Origin: Sulfurovum zhangzhouensis
Lineage (GTDB): Bacteria; Campylobacterota; Campylobacteria; Campylobacterales; Sulfurovaceae
DNA: 64,000 nt
Direction of reading: 5' to 3'
Assembly: GCF_030347965.1 (NCBI RefSeq)
Contig: NZ_JAQIBD010000003.1
Span: 124,001 to 188,000 of the forward strand
In this document: positions 8,557 to 18,585 of the stretch, one piece after another
Position numbering within the stretch: the first letter of the stretch is position 1
Layout: every line of letters starts with the position of its first letter
The notes under the pieces: model-generated
Databases searched by the model: none
Told to the model about the DNA's origin: nothing
Seen by the model: only the letters and a program-made list of their open reading frames with translations
Program-made: the position numbers and the translations under genes

Positions 8557-9117
8557 CTAATTACTTATATATGCACTCAAATTTATCATGACTGCAACAA
8601 TCCAAACCACTATACCTGCACCTAATCTCATTGTTCCGATAGGCTGATATGCAACGTTTACATTGTATTCTTCATCCCAAGAGGTGATCCCATGATCTGT
8701 ATATCTATTGTATGCAACAATCAAGGTAATCAAAGAGATAAGAGGTAGTGATAAGGCTAAACCTTTGAACCATAAGGTAAAAGTTCTTTTTAAACTTGTC
8801 ATATAATCCAAATAGTCTCCATTGTTATGATGCACACTAATGCCTAATAACTTTTTACCTGGTGTTGTTCCAAAACTGGAAATTACATTTGCTTCTATAA
8901 GAAAGTAGATGATCATAACAAAAAGCATAGAAATATATTCAGGAATCTCCGACAATATTTGAATGTCTACTCCAAAGATCACGAAGAAAATTCCTATAAT
9001 GATCCCTATAACAACTCCCACGATCATTGTACCGATAGTTATATCGATGACACGTGCAAAATAACGCAGCCATGCCTCTTTATTCAAGGATGATGAACTC
9101 ACATTTGATTCTTCCAC
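8557..9117 (-). CDS. RDD-family integral membrane protein
   Basis: 186 residues with four or five membrane segments. Seen: an R-x-x-AR-x-ID pattern in WLRYFARVIDITIG and the TPGKKLLGI motif between later segments, the two signatures of RDD proteins. Start is a GTG preceded by GAAGGGG. Function is unknown for most RDD proteins; some are linked to ion transport. Confidence 0.8.
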   Translation of the reverse strand: MEESNVSSSSLNKEAWLRYFARVIDITIGTMIVGVVIGIIIGIFFVIFGVDIQILSEIPEYISMLFVMIIYFLIEANVISSFGTTPGKKLLGISVHHNNGDYLDYMTSLKRTFTLWFKGLALSLPLISLITLIVAYNRYTDHGITSWDEEYNVNVAYQPIGTMRLGAGIVVWIVAVMINLSAYISN

Positions 9118-9260
9118 GATTTCCCCTTCTTTTTAAAAATATAACATTATAACTTTACTCTCTTGAAGAAACAATGCCTTGTTTTAGCTATAAAGGAGGA
9201 GGTATATCTTATGAAATAGAAATTGTGATATATGAAATTTAAAATAAAATATAGAGGAGA

Positions 9261-9284
9261 TACAAGAGGTAAAAACCTCTTGTA
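9261..9284 (-). terminator. Terminator of rplM-rpsI
   Basis: TACAAGAGGT / ACCTCTTGTA, a perfect 10-bp stem with a 4-base loop, 23 bases after the rpsI stop. On the minus strand it is followed by TCTCCTCTATATTTTATTTT, so the U-rich run is imperfect. Confidence 0.7.
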
Positions 9285-9306
9285 AAAAAGATAATACAAA
9301 GATCGA

Positions 9307-9696
9307 TTATCTTTTTGAGAATTGTGGAGATCTTCTCGCTTTTCTCTTACCTGGTTTCTTACGCTCAACCACTCTTGAGTCACGAGTAAGAAGACCCATA
9401 GGTTTCAAGATCGCTCTGAATGATGGTTCGAACTCAACAAGTGCTTTAGTGATACCATGTTTTACTGCATCAGCTTGCGCAGAGTAACCACCACCAAGTG
9501 TAGAAGCTTTGATGTTTATAGACTCAAGCTGTTTAGTTGCTTCAAGCGGCAATCTTACTTTCATTTTTAGAGTCTCGTGACCACCTAGCCACTGATCAAG
9601 TGTCTTACCGTTGATGCTGATTTCACCGTTACCCGGTGTCAACCATACTTTAGCGATAGCTGATTTTCTTTTTCCTGTTGCGTAGACAGTTGCCAT
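9307..9696 (-). CDS. rpsI: 30S ribosomal protein S9
   Basis: 129 residues, normal bacterial length. Seen: [14 protein letters not shown] near the N-terminus and the C-terminal [24 protein letters not shown]-type tail that reaches the ribosomal P site. It follows rplM by 2 bases, the standard bacterial order. Confidence 0.98.
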   Translation of the reverse strand: MATVYATGKRKSAIAKVWLTPGNGEISINGKTLDQWLGGHETLKMKVRLPLEATKQLESINIKASTLGGGYSAQADAVKHGITKALVEFEPSFRAILKPMGLLTRDSRVVERKKPGKRKARRSPQFSKR

Positions 9697-9698
9697 TC

Positions 9699-10127
9699 TT
9701 ACGCCTCCTTATTGATCTGTGCAGTGTGTGGGTGTTCAGGACCTGCATACACTTTTAGTTTTTTAAGCATTGCTCTACCAAGTGTAGTCTTTGGAAGCAT
9801 ACCTCTAACCGCTAGTTTATAAAGTTTTTCAGTATGGTTTTCCATCATTTCACCTAGTTTTTTGCTCTTTGTAGAACCAAAGTAACCTGAGTGAGTAAAA
9901 TACTTTTTATCTTCTAATTTATTTGCACCAGAGAAGATAGCTTTTTCAGCATTGATGATTACTACATAATCACCACAATCTACATTTGGTGTAAATGATG
10001 GCTTGTGTTTACCTCTAAGAATTGAAGCTACTTCAGTTAGGATACGACCAAAAGTTTTACCTTCAGCATCGATCAAAACCCAGTCTCTTTGTACTTCATG
10101 AGGCTTTACGACTTTTGTCATTTTCAT
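9699..10127 (-). CDS. rplM: 50S ribosomal protein L13
   Basis: 142 residues, full length. Seen: [21 protein letters not shown] near the N-terminus, the GDYVVIINA core and [22 protein letters not shown], all L13 hallmarks. RBS AAGGAAACATC precedes the ATG at 10127. First gene of rplM-rpsI; small hairpins in the leader may be regulatory (see next entry). Confidence 0.98.
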   Translation of the reverse strand: MKMTKVVKPHEVQRDWVLIDAEGKTFGRILTEVASILRGKHKPSFTPNVDCGDYVVIINAEKAIFSGANKLEDKKYFTHSGYFGSTKSKKLGEMMENHTEKLYKLAVRGMLPKTTLGRAMLKKLKVYAGPEHPHTAQINKEA

Positions 10128-10635
10128 GATGTTTCCTTATTTTATTTTTCCCATGTACGGCTTCAAATGTAATGATAACCGTTTCGGTTTCAAAGCTAAA
10201 AAAGCAACTTAGTTTGCTTTCCATGCGGCTTTTCATGCTTTTTGTGGACGGATTGTATCGAGTTATTCTTAAATTTTATTTAAATTAAGTTTTATTTAAG
10301 ATTATTAATGAATTTTTCTCATTTTTATTTCGTAGAGAAGAATTTGAAGCTTGCATTTAATGGCTTAATATTAACATTTTGAAGAGTTTCTATCATCAAA
10401 GGACACTAACCAATAATAACTACTAATCATTGGCTAACGTCACATTTGAAACATAAATTGCAGCAACCGGCACCCCTCTTCCCCAAGTGTTGTACTGATC
10501 TCCACTCCCTATGCACAATATAGTACCTATTTAACATAACAAAAACGTTACAATCATAATATTTTTTTAAAAAAAACTATTCTACAAACAAATAAATGGA
10601 TATTTCTCAAGAATTAAAATGTAAACAGGGCTAGT
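10128..10635. other. 508-bp intergenic region: rplM leader and unannotated AT-rich DNA
   Basis: No gene is seen. On the minus strand the part next to rplM has a TACAAT -10-like box (10252-10257), an AAGCAA/TTGCTT hairpin followed by T's (10219-10202), and an AACCG-AAA-CGGTT hairpin (10189-10177) about 50 bases before the ATG. L13 regulates its own mRNA in E. coli, so a regulatory leader is plausible. The rest (10300-10635) is AT-rich, with one CCAAT...ATTGG inverted repeat near 10410-10432 and no readable feature. Confidence 0.4.
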
Positions 10636-11310
10636 CTAAATTTTATTTTCCAGTTTATACCCTATACCTTTAACAAGTTTGAGAGGAAAATCCGGTAACT
10701 TCTGTCTTAGTCTGTAAACAAGTTGTCTACGTGCCTCATCGCTCACAACTTCTCCATACCATATAGTATCCCAAAAATGCTCATAAGAAACGATTGCACC
10801 ATTTGCCCTTAATAATGCTTCTAAAAAACTTTTTTCCTTTTGAGTAAGTTCTATGACTTCTTGAAATCGATAAAAAGTCTGGTGTATTGGGCAGTAACTA
10901 TAAACTTCATTAATCTTCTTTCTTTTATAGTGTTCTTTTTTCTTTTCTCTCAGTACAATAAGATCAAGATGGGTAAGCAGTTCATCTTCACGGAACGGTT
11001 TGATCAAATAGCCGGAAAAATCTAATGTAGAAGCATTCTTTAGGGTCATTTGATCATTGTAAGCACTCACTAAAATGACCGATGTATGATAAGTGTTTTG
11101 GAGTATTTTACAGCACTCTATGCCGTCAATATCTCCTTCAATATTGATATCAGATATTACAAGATCAATAGGGCTTTTCTCTGCTATCTTAAGTGCCTTT
11201 TGGGCATTCTTTGCAACCCCGACAACATCATGATTGCGTCCCTGTATAGTCTCTTTCATATGCATTGCGACAATACTATCATCTTCAATAATCAAAACTT
11301 TCATTCTCAT
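10636..11310 (-). CDS. Response regulator, receiver plus winged-helix output domain (orphan)
   Basis: 224 residues. Receiver domain: acidic pair in LIIEDD (about 6-11), phospho-acceptor Asp in DLVISDINIEG, switch Thr/Ser in VILVSAY, Lys in YLIKPF. The C-terminal 85 residues read as an OmpR/PhoB-type winged helix (LTQKEKSFLEALLRANG...RRQLVYRLRQKLP...LVKGIGYKLEN). A linker with PIHQTFYRFQ precedes it. No histidine kinase is adjacent. Start at 11310 or the ATG two codons downstream; no clear Shine-Dalgarno site. Confidence 0.88.
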   Translation of the reverse strand: MRMKVLIIEDDSIVAMHMKETIQGRNHDVVGVAKNAQKALKIAEKSPIDLVISDINIEGDIDGIECCKILQNTYHTSVILVSAYNDQMTLKNASTLDFSGYLIKPFREDELLTHLDLIVLREKKKEHYKRKKINEVYSYCPIHQTFYRFQEVIELTQKEKSFLEALLRANGAIVSYEHFWDTIWYGEVVSDEARRQLVYRLRQKLPDFPLKLVKGIGYKLENKI

Positions 11311-11394
11311 ATTATATTATATGATATTACACTTCAACTTACTATAAAATAATTTCTAAAATCAGAACTTCGGTACATCCTCCATACCTTTTTC

Positions 11395-14118
11395 TTATAC
11401 TTCTATGAGTTCTATCGCATCTTCCAGAAGGTAGAGGATCAATCCTTTTGTAGGTTTTCTCATCAATTTTGCTAAGGCTTTTTTATATCCTTGTACTTGT
11501 ACGTGATGCTTCAAATCATATTTTTTAGAACTTTTATAGTCTATAACTAGACAGCTATCCTCATATTCCAACAACAAATCTACCTGTTTAAGCTCTCCAT
11601 CATAAGCAAATGCTCTTTCTTTACTAACCTGTGCACCTTGCAACAACTTCTGAAAACCTTCATGAACTATAAGCATTTTAATACGCGCTTCAATTTGAAC
11701 TGCATGGTGCATGTCCAACTGCTGTCCATATCTGTTCTGCATCGAGATCAGTGCTTTAGAAAGGCTTGAAAGATCAAATCTTACCATCATCTCTAATGTA
11801 TAGTGCAGTGCTGATCCAAAAAGTATCGCTTGAAGATCCTTCTCTTCATCCTCTTGTTCTTTCAGTATCTCTTGCGTGCCATAATGACTCAGTCTCACTA
11901 GATGGCTCTTCTTTTCTTTTTTTTGTATATCAAATACCGGCTGTGATACTTTGATCTCACCGATCTTCATAGGAGAAACACCAACTTCATCAAAGATCGA
12001 ATCCTTCTCTTTTCGGATGATGATCATCCCTTCCACTGCACGTGTAAGTGCAACATAAAGTACATTTTTTCTATCTTTTATCTCCGAGAGTTTTCTTGAT
12101 GCGATCAAGCGTGCATAGTGCTCATCAAAATGATCCCTACCGCTGATCCGGTAAAGGATCTCTTCAACAGACAGGTTCTCATCATAATGAAAGATCAATG
12201 GTGACTTGTCACTGTTTGGCCGGGTGAGTTTATCCAAGACGATCACATATCCAAATTCCAATCCTTTAGAACCATGTATGGTCATGATATTAGCTCCATG
12301 TACCGAGTGTTCAGCTACACCGATTGAACTACTTTTGAACTCTTTTATAAAGGTAGGAATATCCCCGAAACTCCCTGCAAATTCCAAGAGTTTGAGGATA
12401 TTTTTATCTTCTTCAAAATAGCCAAACTCCCGTACCAATCTATCAAGTATCTTAAGCGGTTGCATCAAAGGGGAATACCAGTTAAGATCTATATCATCCA
12501 GTGACTTGTTAATACGTATCATCAGTGCTTCAGCATCTATCCTATCACCGAGGTAAAGATACTCCATCATAGCAACAAGCGTAGCGATTTTTGGAAGGGT
12601 TTTTAATGAGCTTGAAGTCTTCAGTAGTGTATCTATACCTGCATATTCACATGCTTCCTGCAGTTGCTGCCCATCCTTATTGGTACTGACCAAAAAAGCG
12701 ATATCATCAACATCTACACCAAGTTGGATCAGGTTTTGTGCCTGTTTAACGGCTTCATCGATCACTTCATCGGACTCTACAACTTCCACAAAGCCTTCTT
12801 TGGCTCCGGATCTGCTCTTTTGAGGTATATATCCCGTCATAGTTGGTTCAAACCATCGATTTACCTGTTCTACTACATGTCTACAGCTTCTATAGTTGGT
12901 ATCCATCGGTTCAATCGTAATGCCGTAATGTTCTGCAACTTTGTCAAAAAGCTCTTCAACACCACCACGGAAACGGTAGAGTGACTGTTTGGTATCACCT
13001 ACATAAAAAAAACTTTTAAATTCGCTCTGCCCCTGTCCTGCAAATATCTCATCGATCAGTGGTTTTAGCAGCAAAAACTGCAAGGTAGAAGTATCCTGGA
13101 ACTCATCAAGTAAAATGTGTTTAAACTTTGCATCGATCTTAAAATACAAAAATTCACTGGAAATACTCTCATGCAGCAGTCTATAAGTAAAATAAGTGAG
13201 ATCATCAAAACTCAATATACCTGAGAACTTGGCATTTGCGATCGTGGCATTTTTATAATAGTCATAAATCTTGAAAAGATTATAAAGTACCACCTGTTCT
13301 TTAGATTTTCCCCAAAGTTTAAGTGCCTCTTTTAATCGGGCATAAACCTCTTCTATCTCATTATTGATACTCTTTTTAAACCAAGAATGTTCACCCAACA
13401 TTTCGTTTTCAAACAGTTTTTTACCAAAAAGCTCTTTGATACTTTGTGTCTCAAACTGCTTGATACACCTATCAGCCGATCCTGCATCCTTAAGTGCCTT
13501 CATCATCTCTAATCTCAGAGACTCACAATGCTCCTCCACACTCTGAACCGAGTGCTGAATCTTCTGTACTTCCGGCAGAAGCGGATCTACTGTATAAAAT
13601 CCTTGCATTAGATCGAAAATCTTGCTAAAGCGTTTATCTTCGATGTCCATTGCAAGTTTTACCAGAGAAGAGAGCAATCCCTGAGCTTGCACTTCATTTA
13701 AGAAATGACGTTCTAATGCATCATCCCCCTGTTCTTTTGTCACAAAATCAGGTTCAAGCCCAATTTCTAGTGCTGCAGCACGTAAAATAGAAGAGAAAAA
13801 ACTATCCAGTGTAACGATATGTGAAATAGATGCAAGAAACTTTGCCAAGACCTCAGGCTGTTTATCAAGCAGTTCCTCTCTGCTTAGCTCCGTCTGTTCA
13901 CAGATCGCATTTAAAAATGCTTCATCTCTCTCTAAATTACGTAAAGAATCCACTACCCTCTGACGCATCTCTGAGGCTGCTTTATTGGTAAATGTCGCTG
14001 CCAGGATGGAACTTGGTGACTCCCCCATAAACAGCAAAGAGATATAACGCACAGAAAGTGCGAAGGTCTTACCGCTGCCAGCACTTGCTGAATAGGCCAA
14101 GAAAGGTTTAAAACTCAT
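11395..14118 (-). CDS. addA: AddA-type helicase-nuclease (RecB-like UvrD superfamily)
   Basis: 907-residue helicase-nuclease subunit of the AddAB double-strand-break repair enzyme. Seen: Walker A YSASAGSGKTFALS (9-22), motif Ia AATFTNKAASEMRQRV, motif II LLDEFQDTSTLQ, motif III GDTKQSLYRFRGG, motif V TIHGSKGLEFGYVIV, motif VI NVLYVALTRAVEG. The C-terminal PD-(D/E)xK nuclease is marked by LVIDYKSSKKYD. It is shorter than Bacillus AddA (about 1,230), as in Helicobacter. Its ATG overlaps the addB stop (ATGA), so translation is probably coupled. Confidence 0.88.
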   Translation of the reverse strand: MSFKPFLAYSASAGSGKTFALSVRYISLLFMGESPSSILAATFTNKAASEMRQRVVDSLRNLERDEAFLNAICEQTELSREELLDKQPEVLAKFLASISHIVTLDSFFSSILRAAALEIGLEPDFVTKEQGDDALERHFLNEVQAQGLLSSLVKLAMDIEDKRFSKIFDLMQGFYTVDPLLPEVQKIQHSVQSVEEHCESLRLEMMKALKDAGSADRCIKQFETQSIKELFGKKLFENEMLGEHSWFKKSINNEIEEVYARLKEALKLWGKSKEQVVLYNLFKIYDYYKNATIANAKFSGILSFDDLTYFTYRLLHESISSEFLYFKIDAKFKHILLDEFQDTSTLQFLLLKPLIDEIFAGQGQSEFKSFFYVGDTKQSLYRFRGGVEELFDKVAEHYGITIEPMDTNYRSCRHVVEQVNRWFEPTMTGYIPQKSRSGAKEGFVEVVESDEVIDEAVKQAQNLIQLGVDVDDIAFLVSTNKDGQQLQEACEYAGIDTLLKTSSSLKTLPKIATLVAMMEYLYLGDRIDAEALMIRINKSLDDIDLNWYSPLMQPLKILDRLVREFGYFEEDKNILKLLEFAGSFGDIPTFIKEFKSSSIGVAEHSVHGANIMTIHGSKGLEFGYVIVLDKLTRPNSDKSPLIFHYDENLSVEEILYRISGRDHFDEHYARLIASRKLSEIKDRKNVLYVALTRAVEGMIIIRKEKDSIFDEVGVSPMKIGEIKVSQPVFDIQKKEKKSHLVRLSHYGTQEILKEQEDEEKDLQAILFGSALHYTLEMMVRFDLSSLSKALISMQNRYGQQLDMHHAVQIEARIKMLIVHEGFQKLLQGAQVSKERAFAYDGELKQVDLLLEYEDSCLVIDYKSSKKYDLKHHVQVQGYKKALAKLMRKPTKGLILYLLEDAIELIEV

Positions 14119-16484
14119 AAATACTCCCCTCTTTCACACATGAGTGCAAATTCGCAGTAGGTGCAAGTAGAGAGTTTTTCACACTTTTGGGCCACAAAGG
14201 ACGTCGTCTGTTTCAGCTCTATAATATGCTCTGCCAACAGTTCATTTTTCGCTTCCAGTGACGTAATCTCTTCGATCATCCCATCCTCAAAAAGTTTGAC
14301 AAATGCCAAGGAGATATTTTGGTACTTTGATTGAAGTATTTGATGATAGATACTCATTTGAAAGTCTTTCAGCGTTTCAAGATTTCTACTCTTCTGTGCC
14401 TCTGCTGTACTCCCGCTTTTATAGTCAAGTACCAATGTGCGTGTTGCATCTTGATCAATACGGTCGATACGCCCTTTAAAACGTAATCCTCCGATCTCAC
14501 CCACAAACTCCTTCTCGCGTTCTACAACCTCCCATCCGGATTCAAAGTGTGTGATCTGACTGTTGATAAAACCTTTAAGTTTCTCTTTCCAAAGCAGTTT
14601 TTGATAGTTGGTTTTAGCATCATTATCTATGAGCAGCTGATCCATCAGACGGTAAAGTTTCTCCTCCATCTCTTCAGCTGTGAAATAGTGATTTTGTTCT
14701 TTGAAAAGATACTCCAGCAGCTCATGCAAAAATGCCCCTTCATTCAATTCTTCCTCTTTTTTTGCTTCTATCTTTTGGATATATCTATAGTAATACTTTC
14801 GTTTACACTCTAAAAAGGTTTTAAGCCTTGAGGCTGACCATGTGATCGCTTTTGCATCAAATGACTCGACAACAGGATCTTGCTGCTCAACAGTCTGTTT
14901 AGGTTCATTATAAAGCAGCTCAAGAGATGCCTCCGATTCGCTAAATTGTTGCAGACCCAGTTCATAAAGAAATTTTGAAGGCAATCTGTTCTCACTGCTA
15001 CAGTAGATAATCACCGCCTCTTTTGATTGTTCCAGCAATCGCTTATAATACTGTTTTTGCAATGATTCCCTATCACTTCGTGTGGGTAATCCTGAAAAAG
15101 CCCTGACACTTGAATTTAAAAACTGATCCTTGCTGGAACTGGCGGGTACAATGCCCTCGTTGAAATCTACGATCACCACACCATCAAAGCTTACACCTCT
15201 GGTCTCAAGTACTCCCATGACTGTCACCTTGCCACCCCGTACATCGTCAATCGTTATTTTGCTAAGTGCCTTCATCCATATATAAAGCCACTCTTTAAAC
15301 CGCAACTGTTCTTCATGAAATGTATGTATAAACTGTAAATACTTTTCATAGACCCTTTCATTAGACGGTGATTCTTTATTCTCCTCATCACCTAAACGTA
15401 TATCAAGTAAACCAAGTTCATCCAATACCTGAGCGAACTGTATAACATTACATACTCCAGAGGGGATAGTTTCTGTTACTTTTTCTAGATCGACTCCGTA
15501 CTTCTGCAGTAAATATCTATCATCTTTTTCAAAACTTCCAAGATAACGTGAAAGTACCTCTAAAGATTTATAGACTCTTCCATCACTATAATCATATCCC
15601 ATTGCAAAGTTAAGATTATTCAATTTGTCATAAATAGACAAATAGGCTTTGAAACTTTCATCAGGCAATATCATTACCATCTTTTCTGGATCTATACCCT
15701 TTTGAACCAATACCTCGATCTTCTCAAAAGCCAGTGCAACCTGTTCACTTCGCTCACCCACCTTGAAAGTGTTTACATTGATCTTAGCAGTATTCGTGAC
15801 AGATTTCAGGATACTTTTGGATGAAAAATCTATCGAAACTTCAGCATTTTCAGGAAACACTATATCATACTCTGCAAAGCGCTCCAGCATTTTCTTGTTA
15901 AATCTACTGGTATTGTAGTGAATGATCAATTGTATATTTTGAGATACCTTTTGAAGCAGTTCAAGTTCAAAGCGGCTCAAATATCCCTCCAGATGAATCT
16001 CTATCTTTTGATAGTTTTGTATAAAACCTTCATTGATCTCATAGGCAGCAGGGATAAATGCTTTATCAGTCAATCCTCTTGCCAGAAGAATCTTGTGATA
16101 ATTTTCCAAAAGCTGTTCAAGAATATCCAGGTGGGCATCAAACTCAGCATAAGCATCGGCTTCACGCAGTCTGTTAAATCCGATGCCTTCAGCTGCCAAC
16201 TCTTCATAAAATTTGAAGATTGCATCAGACCTTGTAAAAAAACGAATGAGCTCCAGATCGAAATTGAGTCCTTCAAACGCTTCAAATTTTGCTGCTTCTC
16301 TCAAAAAAAGAATACGCTGAAGTGCATCAACCTGTGTCTTACCATCAAGCAAAATCAGTCGATTTTCAAACTCATCCATACGCATTAATGTAGGTAAAAA
16401 ACCCTCTTCTTGTTTGAATGCGGTACTGACTTCTCTAAGAGCTCTGGAAGTAGGATAGACATGCAGTTCACTACGGCTTAACAT
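14115..16484 (-). CDS. addB: AddB-like PD-(D/E)xK nuclease subunit with Fe-S cysteines
   Basis: 789-residue partner of AddA. The N-terminal half is a degenerate UvrD-like scaffold: I see no Walker A P-loop where Bacillus AddB has one. The C-terminal third holds the nuclease: WSASRLKTFLECKRKYYYRY, then GRIDRIDQ and LVLDYKSGS (Asp and Lys of PD-D/E-xK), then CEKLSTCTYCEFALMC. The cysteine before the nuclease plus those after it fit the 4Fe-4S staple of AddB. First gene of addBA, with a 164-bp divergent region shared with hemN. Gene name by order and motifs. Confidence 0.82.
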   Translation of the reverse strand: MLSRSELHVYPTSRALREVSTAFKQEEGFLPTLMRMDEFENRLILLDGKTQVDALQRILFLREAAKFEAFEGLNFDLELIRFFTRSDAIFKFYEELAAEGIGFNRLREADAYAEFDAHLDILEQLLENYHKILLARGLTDKAFIPAAYEINEGFIQNYQKIEIHLEGYLSRFELELLQKVSQNIQLIIHYNTSRFNKKMLERFAEYDIVFPENAEVSIDFSSKSILKSVTNTAKINVNTFKVGERSEQVALAFEKIEVLVQKGIDPEKMVMILPDESFKAYLSIYDKLNNLNFAMGYDYSDGRVYKSLEVLSRYLGSFEKDDRYLLQKYGVDLEKVTETIPSGVCNVIQFAQVLDELGLLDIRLGDEENKESPSNERVYEKYLQFIHTFHEEQLRFKEWLYIWMKALSKITIDDVRGGKVTVMGVLETRGVSFDGVVIVDFNEGIVPASSSKDQFLNSSVRAFSGLPTRSDRESLQKQYYKRLLEQSKEAVIIYCSSENRLPSKFLYELGLQQFSESEASLELLYNEPKQTVEQQDPVVESFDAKAITWSASRLKTFLECKRKYYYRYIQKIEAKKEEELNEGAFLHELLEYLFKEQNHYFTAEEMEEKLYRLMDQLLIDNDAKTNYQKLLWKEKLKGFINSQITHFESGWEVVEREKEFVGEIGGLRFKGRIDRIDQDATRTLVLDYKSGSTAEAQKSRNLETLKDFQMSIYHQILQSKYQNISLAFVKLFEDGMIEEITSLEAKNELLAEHIIELKQTTSFVAQKCEKLSTCTYCEFALMCERGEYL

Positions 16485-16591
16485 GATATATTTCGCTTCT
16501 GTTGTATTATCATTCTAATCATAGAGGGTAGTATATCACAGCCGTTGTAAGTTTAGGCATTATATCCCATATTGACAATCTTACTAATAAT

Positions 16592-16619
16592 TTGGCTAAT
16601 AGTGCCTTTTGGATATAAT
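16592..16619 (+). promoter_or_regulatory. Promoter of hemN
   Basis: TTGGCT (16592-16597), 16-base spacer, perfect TATAAT (16614-16619), about 30 bp before the ATG. RBS AGGAAGGA follows at 16636-16643. Confidence 0.6.
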
Positions 16620-16648
16620 CTTAAGATTTAAAAGTAGGAAGGATAAAA

Positions 16649-18025
16649 ATGGCGGAGCTTCAAAATGCAGCACTGATACAAAAATACAATATTCCGGGCC
16701 CAAGATACACTTCGTATCCAACTGTTCCGTTCTGGGATAAAGAGGGAATATCTATACATAACTGGGAAGAAACAGTTAAGCGTTCATTTGATGAGAGTAA
16801 TAAGGTTGAGGGTATTAGCCTTTATATTCACCTTCCTTATTGTGAAAATCTATGTACTTTTTGTGCTTGCCATAAACATATCACTGTACAGCATTCTGTT
16901 GAAGATCCTTATATTGACGCACTCCTAGCAGAATGGAAACTTTATATTGATCTTTTAGGAGATACTCCGATTATCCGTGAAATACATCTTGGAGGCGGTA
17001 CACCGACATTTTTCTCTGCAGAGAACCTTAAGCGTCTTATTGATGGTATCTTCGTATATGCAAAGCGTCCTGAAAGTTATGACTATAGCTTTGAAGCCCA
17101 CCCGAATAATACCACTGAAGAACAGCTTCAAACACTGTATGATCTAGGATTCAGACGTACCAGTTTCGGTATTCAGGATTATGATCCGACAGTGCAGCAA
17201 GCGATCAACCGTATACAGAGTTTTGAAGATGTAGAGAAGATCCACAATATGGCAAAAAAAATAGGCTATGAGTCTATTTCCCATGATATTATTTTTGGTC
17301 TTCCACACCAGAATAAAGAAAATATTAAAACAACGATTGCAAATACTGTAAAACTCATGCCAGATCGTATCGCTTACTACAGCTATGCACATGTGCCATG
17401 GATCAAAGGAGTTGGACAACGAGGTTTTGATGAGAGTGATCTACCGAAAGACGAGTACAAAAGGGAACTCTATGAACTGGGGAAACAGCTCTTCTTTGAT
17501 GCAGGCTACGAAGAGATCGGGATGGATCACTTTTCACTGCCTACGGATAAACTCTATAAAGCGATGAAAAACCATACACTTCATAGAAACTTTATGGGAT
17601 ATACTGCAGGAAAAACACAGTTGATGATAGGACTGGGAATGTCTTCAATCTCAGATAGTTGGTATAGCTTCGCGCAAAACGAAAAACGTGTTGAAGACTA
17701 TATCAAACGTGTCAATGAAGGCAAACTACCTGTCTTTAGAGGACACCTTCTTACAAAAGAGGATCTCATCGTACGTAAACATATCCTAAACTTGATGTGT
17801 AACCTTGAAACCTCATGGACTGATGAAAGTATGAAACTGGATAAGATGCCGGAAATACTTGATCGTCTCAAAGAGATGGAAGATGATGATCTCATCGAGA
17901 TCTATGAAGACAGACTTGTAGTCAAAGAGTCCAGTCGTATGTTCGTAAGAAATGTCTGCATGGCATTTGATTTAAGATTAGTGGCTGACCAGCCGGAAAA
18001 AAGAATCTTTTCTATGACGATCTAA
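16649..18025 (+). CDS. hemN: Oxygen-independent coproporphyrinogen III oxidase (radical SAM)
   Basis: 458 residues, the length of true HemN. Converts coproporphyrinogen III to protoporphyrinogen IX without oxygen, supplying heme for cytochromes such as the neighbouring cbb3 oxidase. Seen: PRYTSYPTVPFW near residues 18-29, a HemN signature, radical-SAM cluster CxxxCxxC at Cys65/69/72 with Cys74 beside it, HLGGGTPTF, and the C-terminal HemN domain. The longer N-terminus and the extra cysteine distinguish it from HemW-like paralogues. It converges on the cco operon; the two 3' ends share a hairpin. Confidence 0.92.
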   Translation: MAELQNAALIQKYNIPGPRYTSYPTVPFWDKEGISIHNWEETVKRSFDESNKVEGISLYIHLPYCENLCTFCACHKHITVQHSVEDPYIDALLAEWKLYIDLLGDTPIIREIHLGGGTPTFFSAENLKRLIDGIFVYAKRPESYDYSFEAHPNNTTEEQLQTLYDLGFRRTSFGIQDYDPTVQQAINRIQSFEDVEKIHNMAKKIGYESISHDIIFGLPHQNKENIKTTIANTVKLMPDRIAYYSYAHVPWIKGVGQRGFDESDLPKDEYKRELYELGKQLFFDAGYEEIGMDHFSLPTDKLYKAMKNHTLHRNFMGYTAGKTQLMIGLGMSSISDSWYSFAQNEKRVEDYIKRVNEGKLPVFRGHLLTKEDLIVRKHILNLMCNLETSWTDESMKLDKMPEILDRLKEMEDDDLIEIYEDRLVVKESSRMFVRNVCMAFDLRLVADQPEKRIFSMTI

Positions 18026-18036
18026 ATCGTCATAGA
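18011..18036. terminator. Shared hairpin between hemN and the cco accessory operon
   Basis: TCTATGACGAT (18011-18021), CTAA loop, ATCGTCATAGA (18026-18036): perfect 11-bp stem. The hemN stop codon TAA lies in the loop, and the convergent gene ends 3 bases to the right. U-rich tails are weak on both sides. Confidence 0.6.
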
Positions 18037-18039
18037 TGA

Positions 18040-18585
18040 CTATCTCAGATATGCCGGAATCTCTGAATAACCTATAGCATCGCCTACTTTTGCACGAAGC
18101 TGTAATGTATACCTTCCCGGCTTTGTGATATTGATATCTTTTATAATATATTCACCACTACCATAAGGTACCGAGTCAACTACAAAATCATCTGCTCTAG
18201 TATGAGGTCTGGTCAATAAAAATGAAACGTTTGCATCAGACACTACGCTCCCGTTATTCTTAATAACCATATAAGTAAACTCATTAAGACCCTTAGAAAG
18301 CTTTACAGGGTCCATCTGTACCTTATTAGAGTTTACGTTGTCAGGCACTTCCATTGTTTCTTTACCAATCAGTTCAATCATATACTCTTTATCAAATGCT
18401 ATCTTTTTTTCCATGATATCATTAATATTCATATCTGCCGATTGATACTTCATCATATAGTCATTTGACTCTTGAACTGGCATATTTGATGCTGTCTTTA
18501 CCGTCCAATACCCGAGTGTAATACCTAGGAAAAAGAAACCGAGTATCATATGCGGCCAGTAGGTTTTCTCTTTATTGTTTGCCAT
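18040..18585 (-). CDS. FixH/CcoH-like membrane protein of the cbb3 cluster
   Basis: 181 residues with one N-terminal membrane helix (about 9-30) and a periplasmic beta-rich domain ending in a motif like GRYTLQLRAKVGDAIGYSE. This architecture and its place at the end of the cco operon fit FixH/CcoH proteins, which help assemble cbb3 oxidase or load its copper. The match is from architecture; pairwise similarity to classical FixH is probably low. Its start overlaps the upstream gene's end by 14 bases, suggesting coupled translation. Confidence 0.6.
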   Translation of the reverse strand: MANNKEKTYWPHMILGFFFLGITLGYWTVKTASNMPVQESNDYMMKYQSADMNINDIMEKKIAFDKEYMIELIGKETMEVPDNVNSNKVQMDPVKLSKGLNEFTYMVIKNNGSVVSDANVSFLLTRPHTRADDFVVDSVPYGSGEYIIKDINITKPGRYTLQLRAKVGDAIGYSEIPAYLR

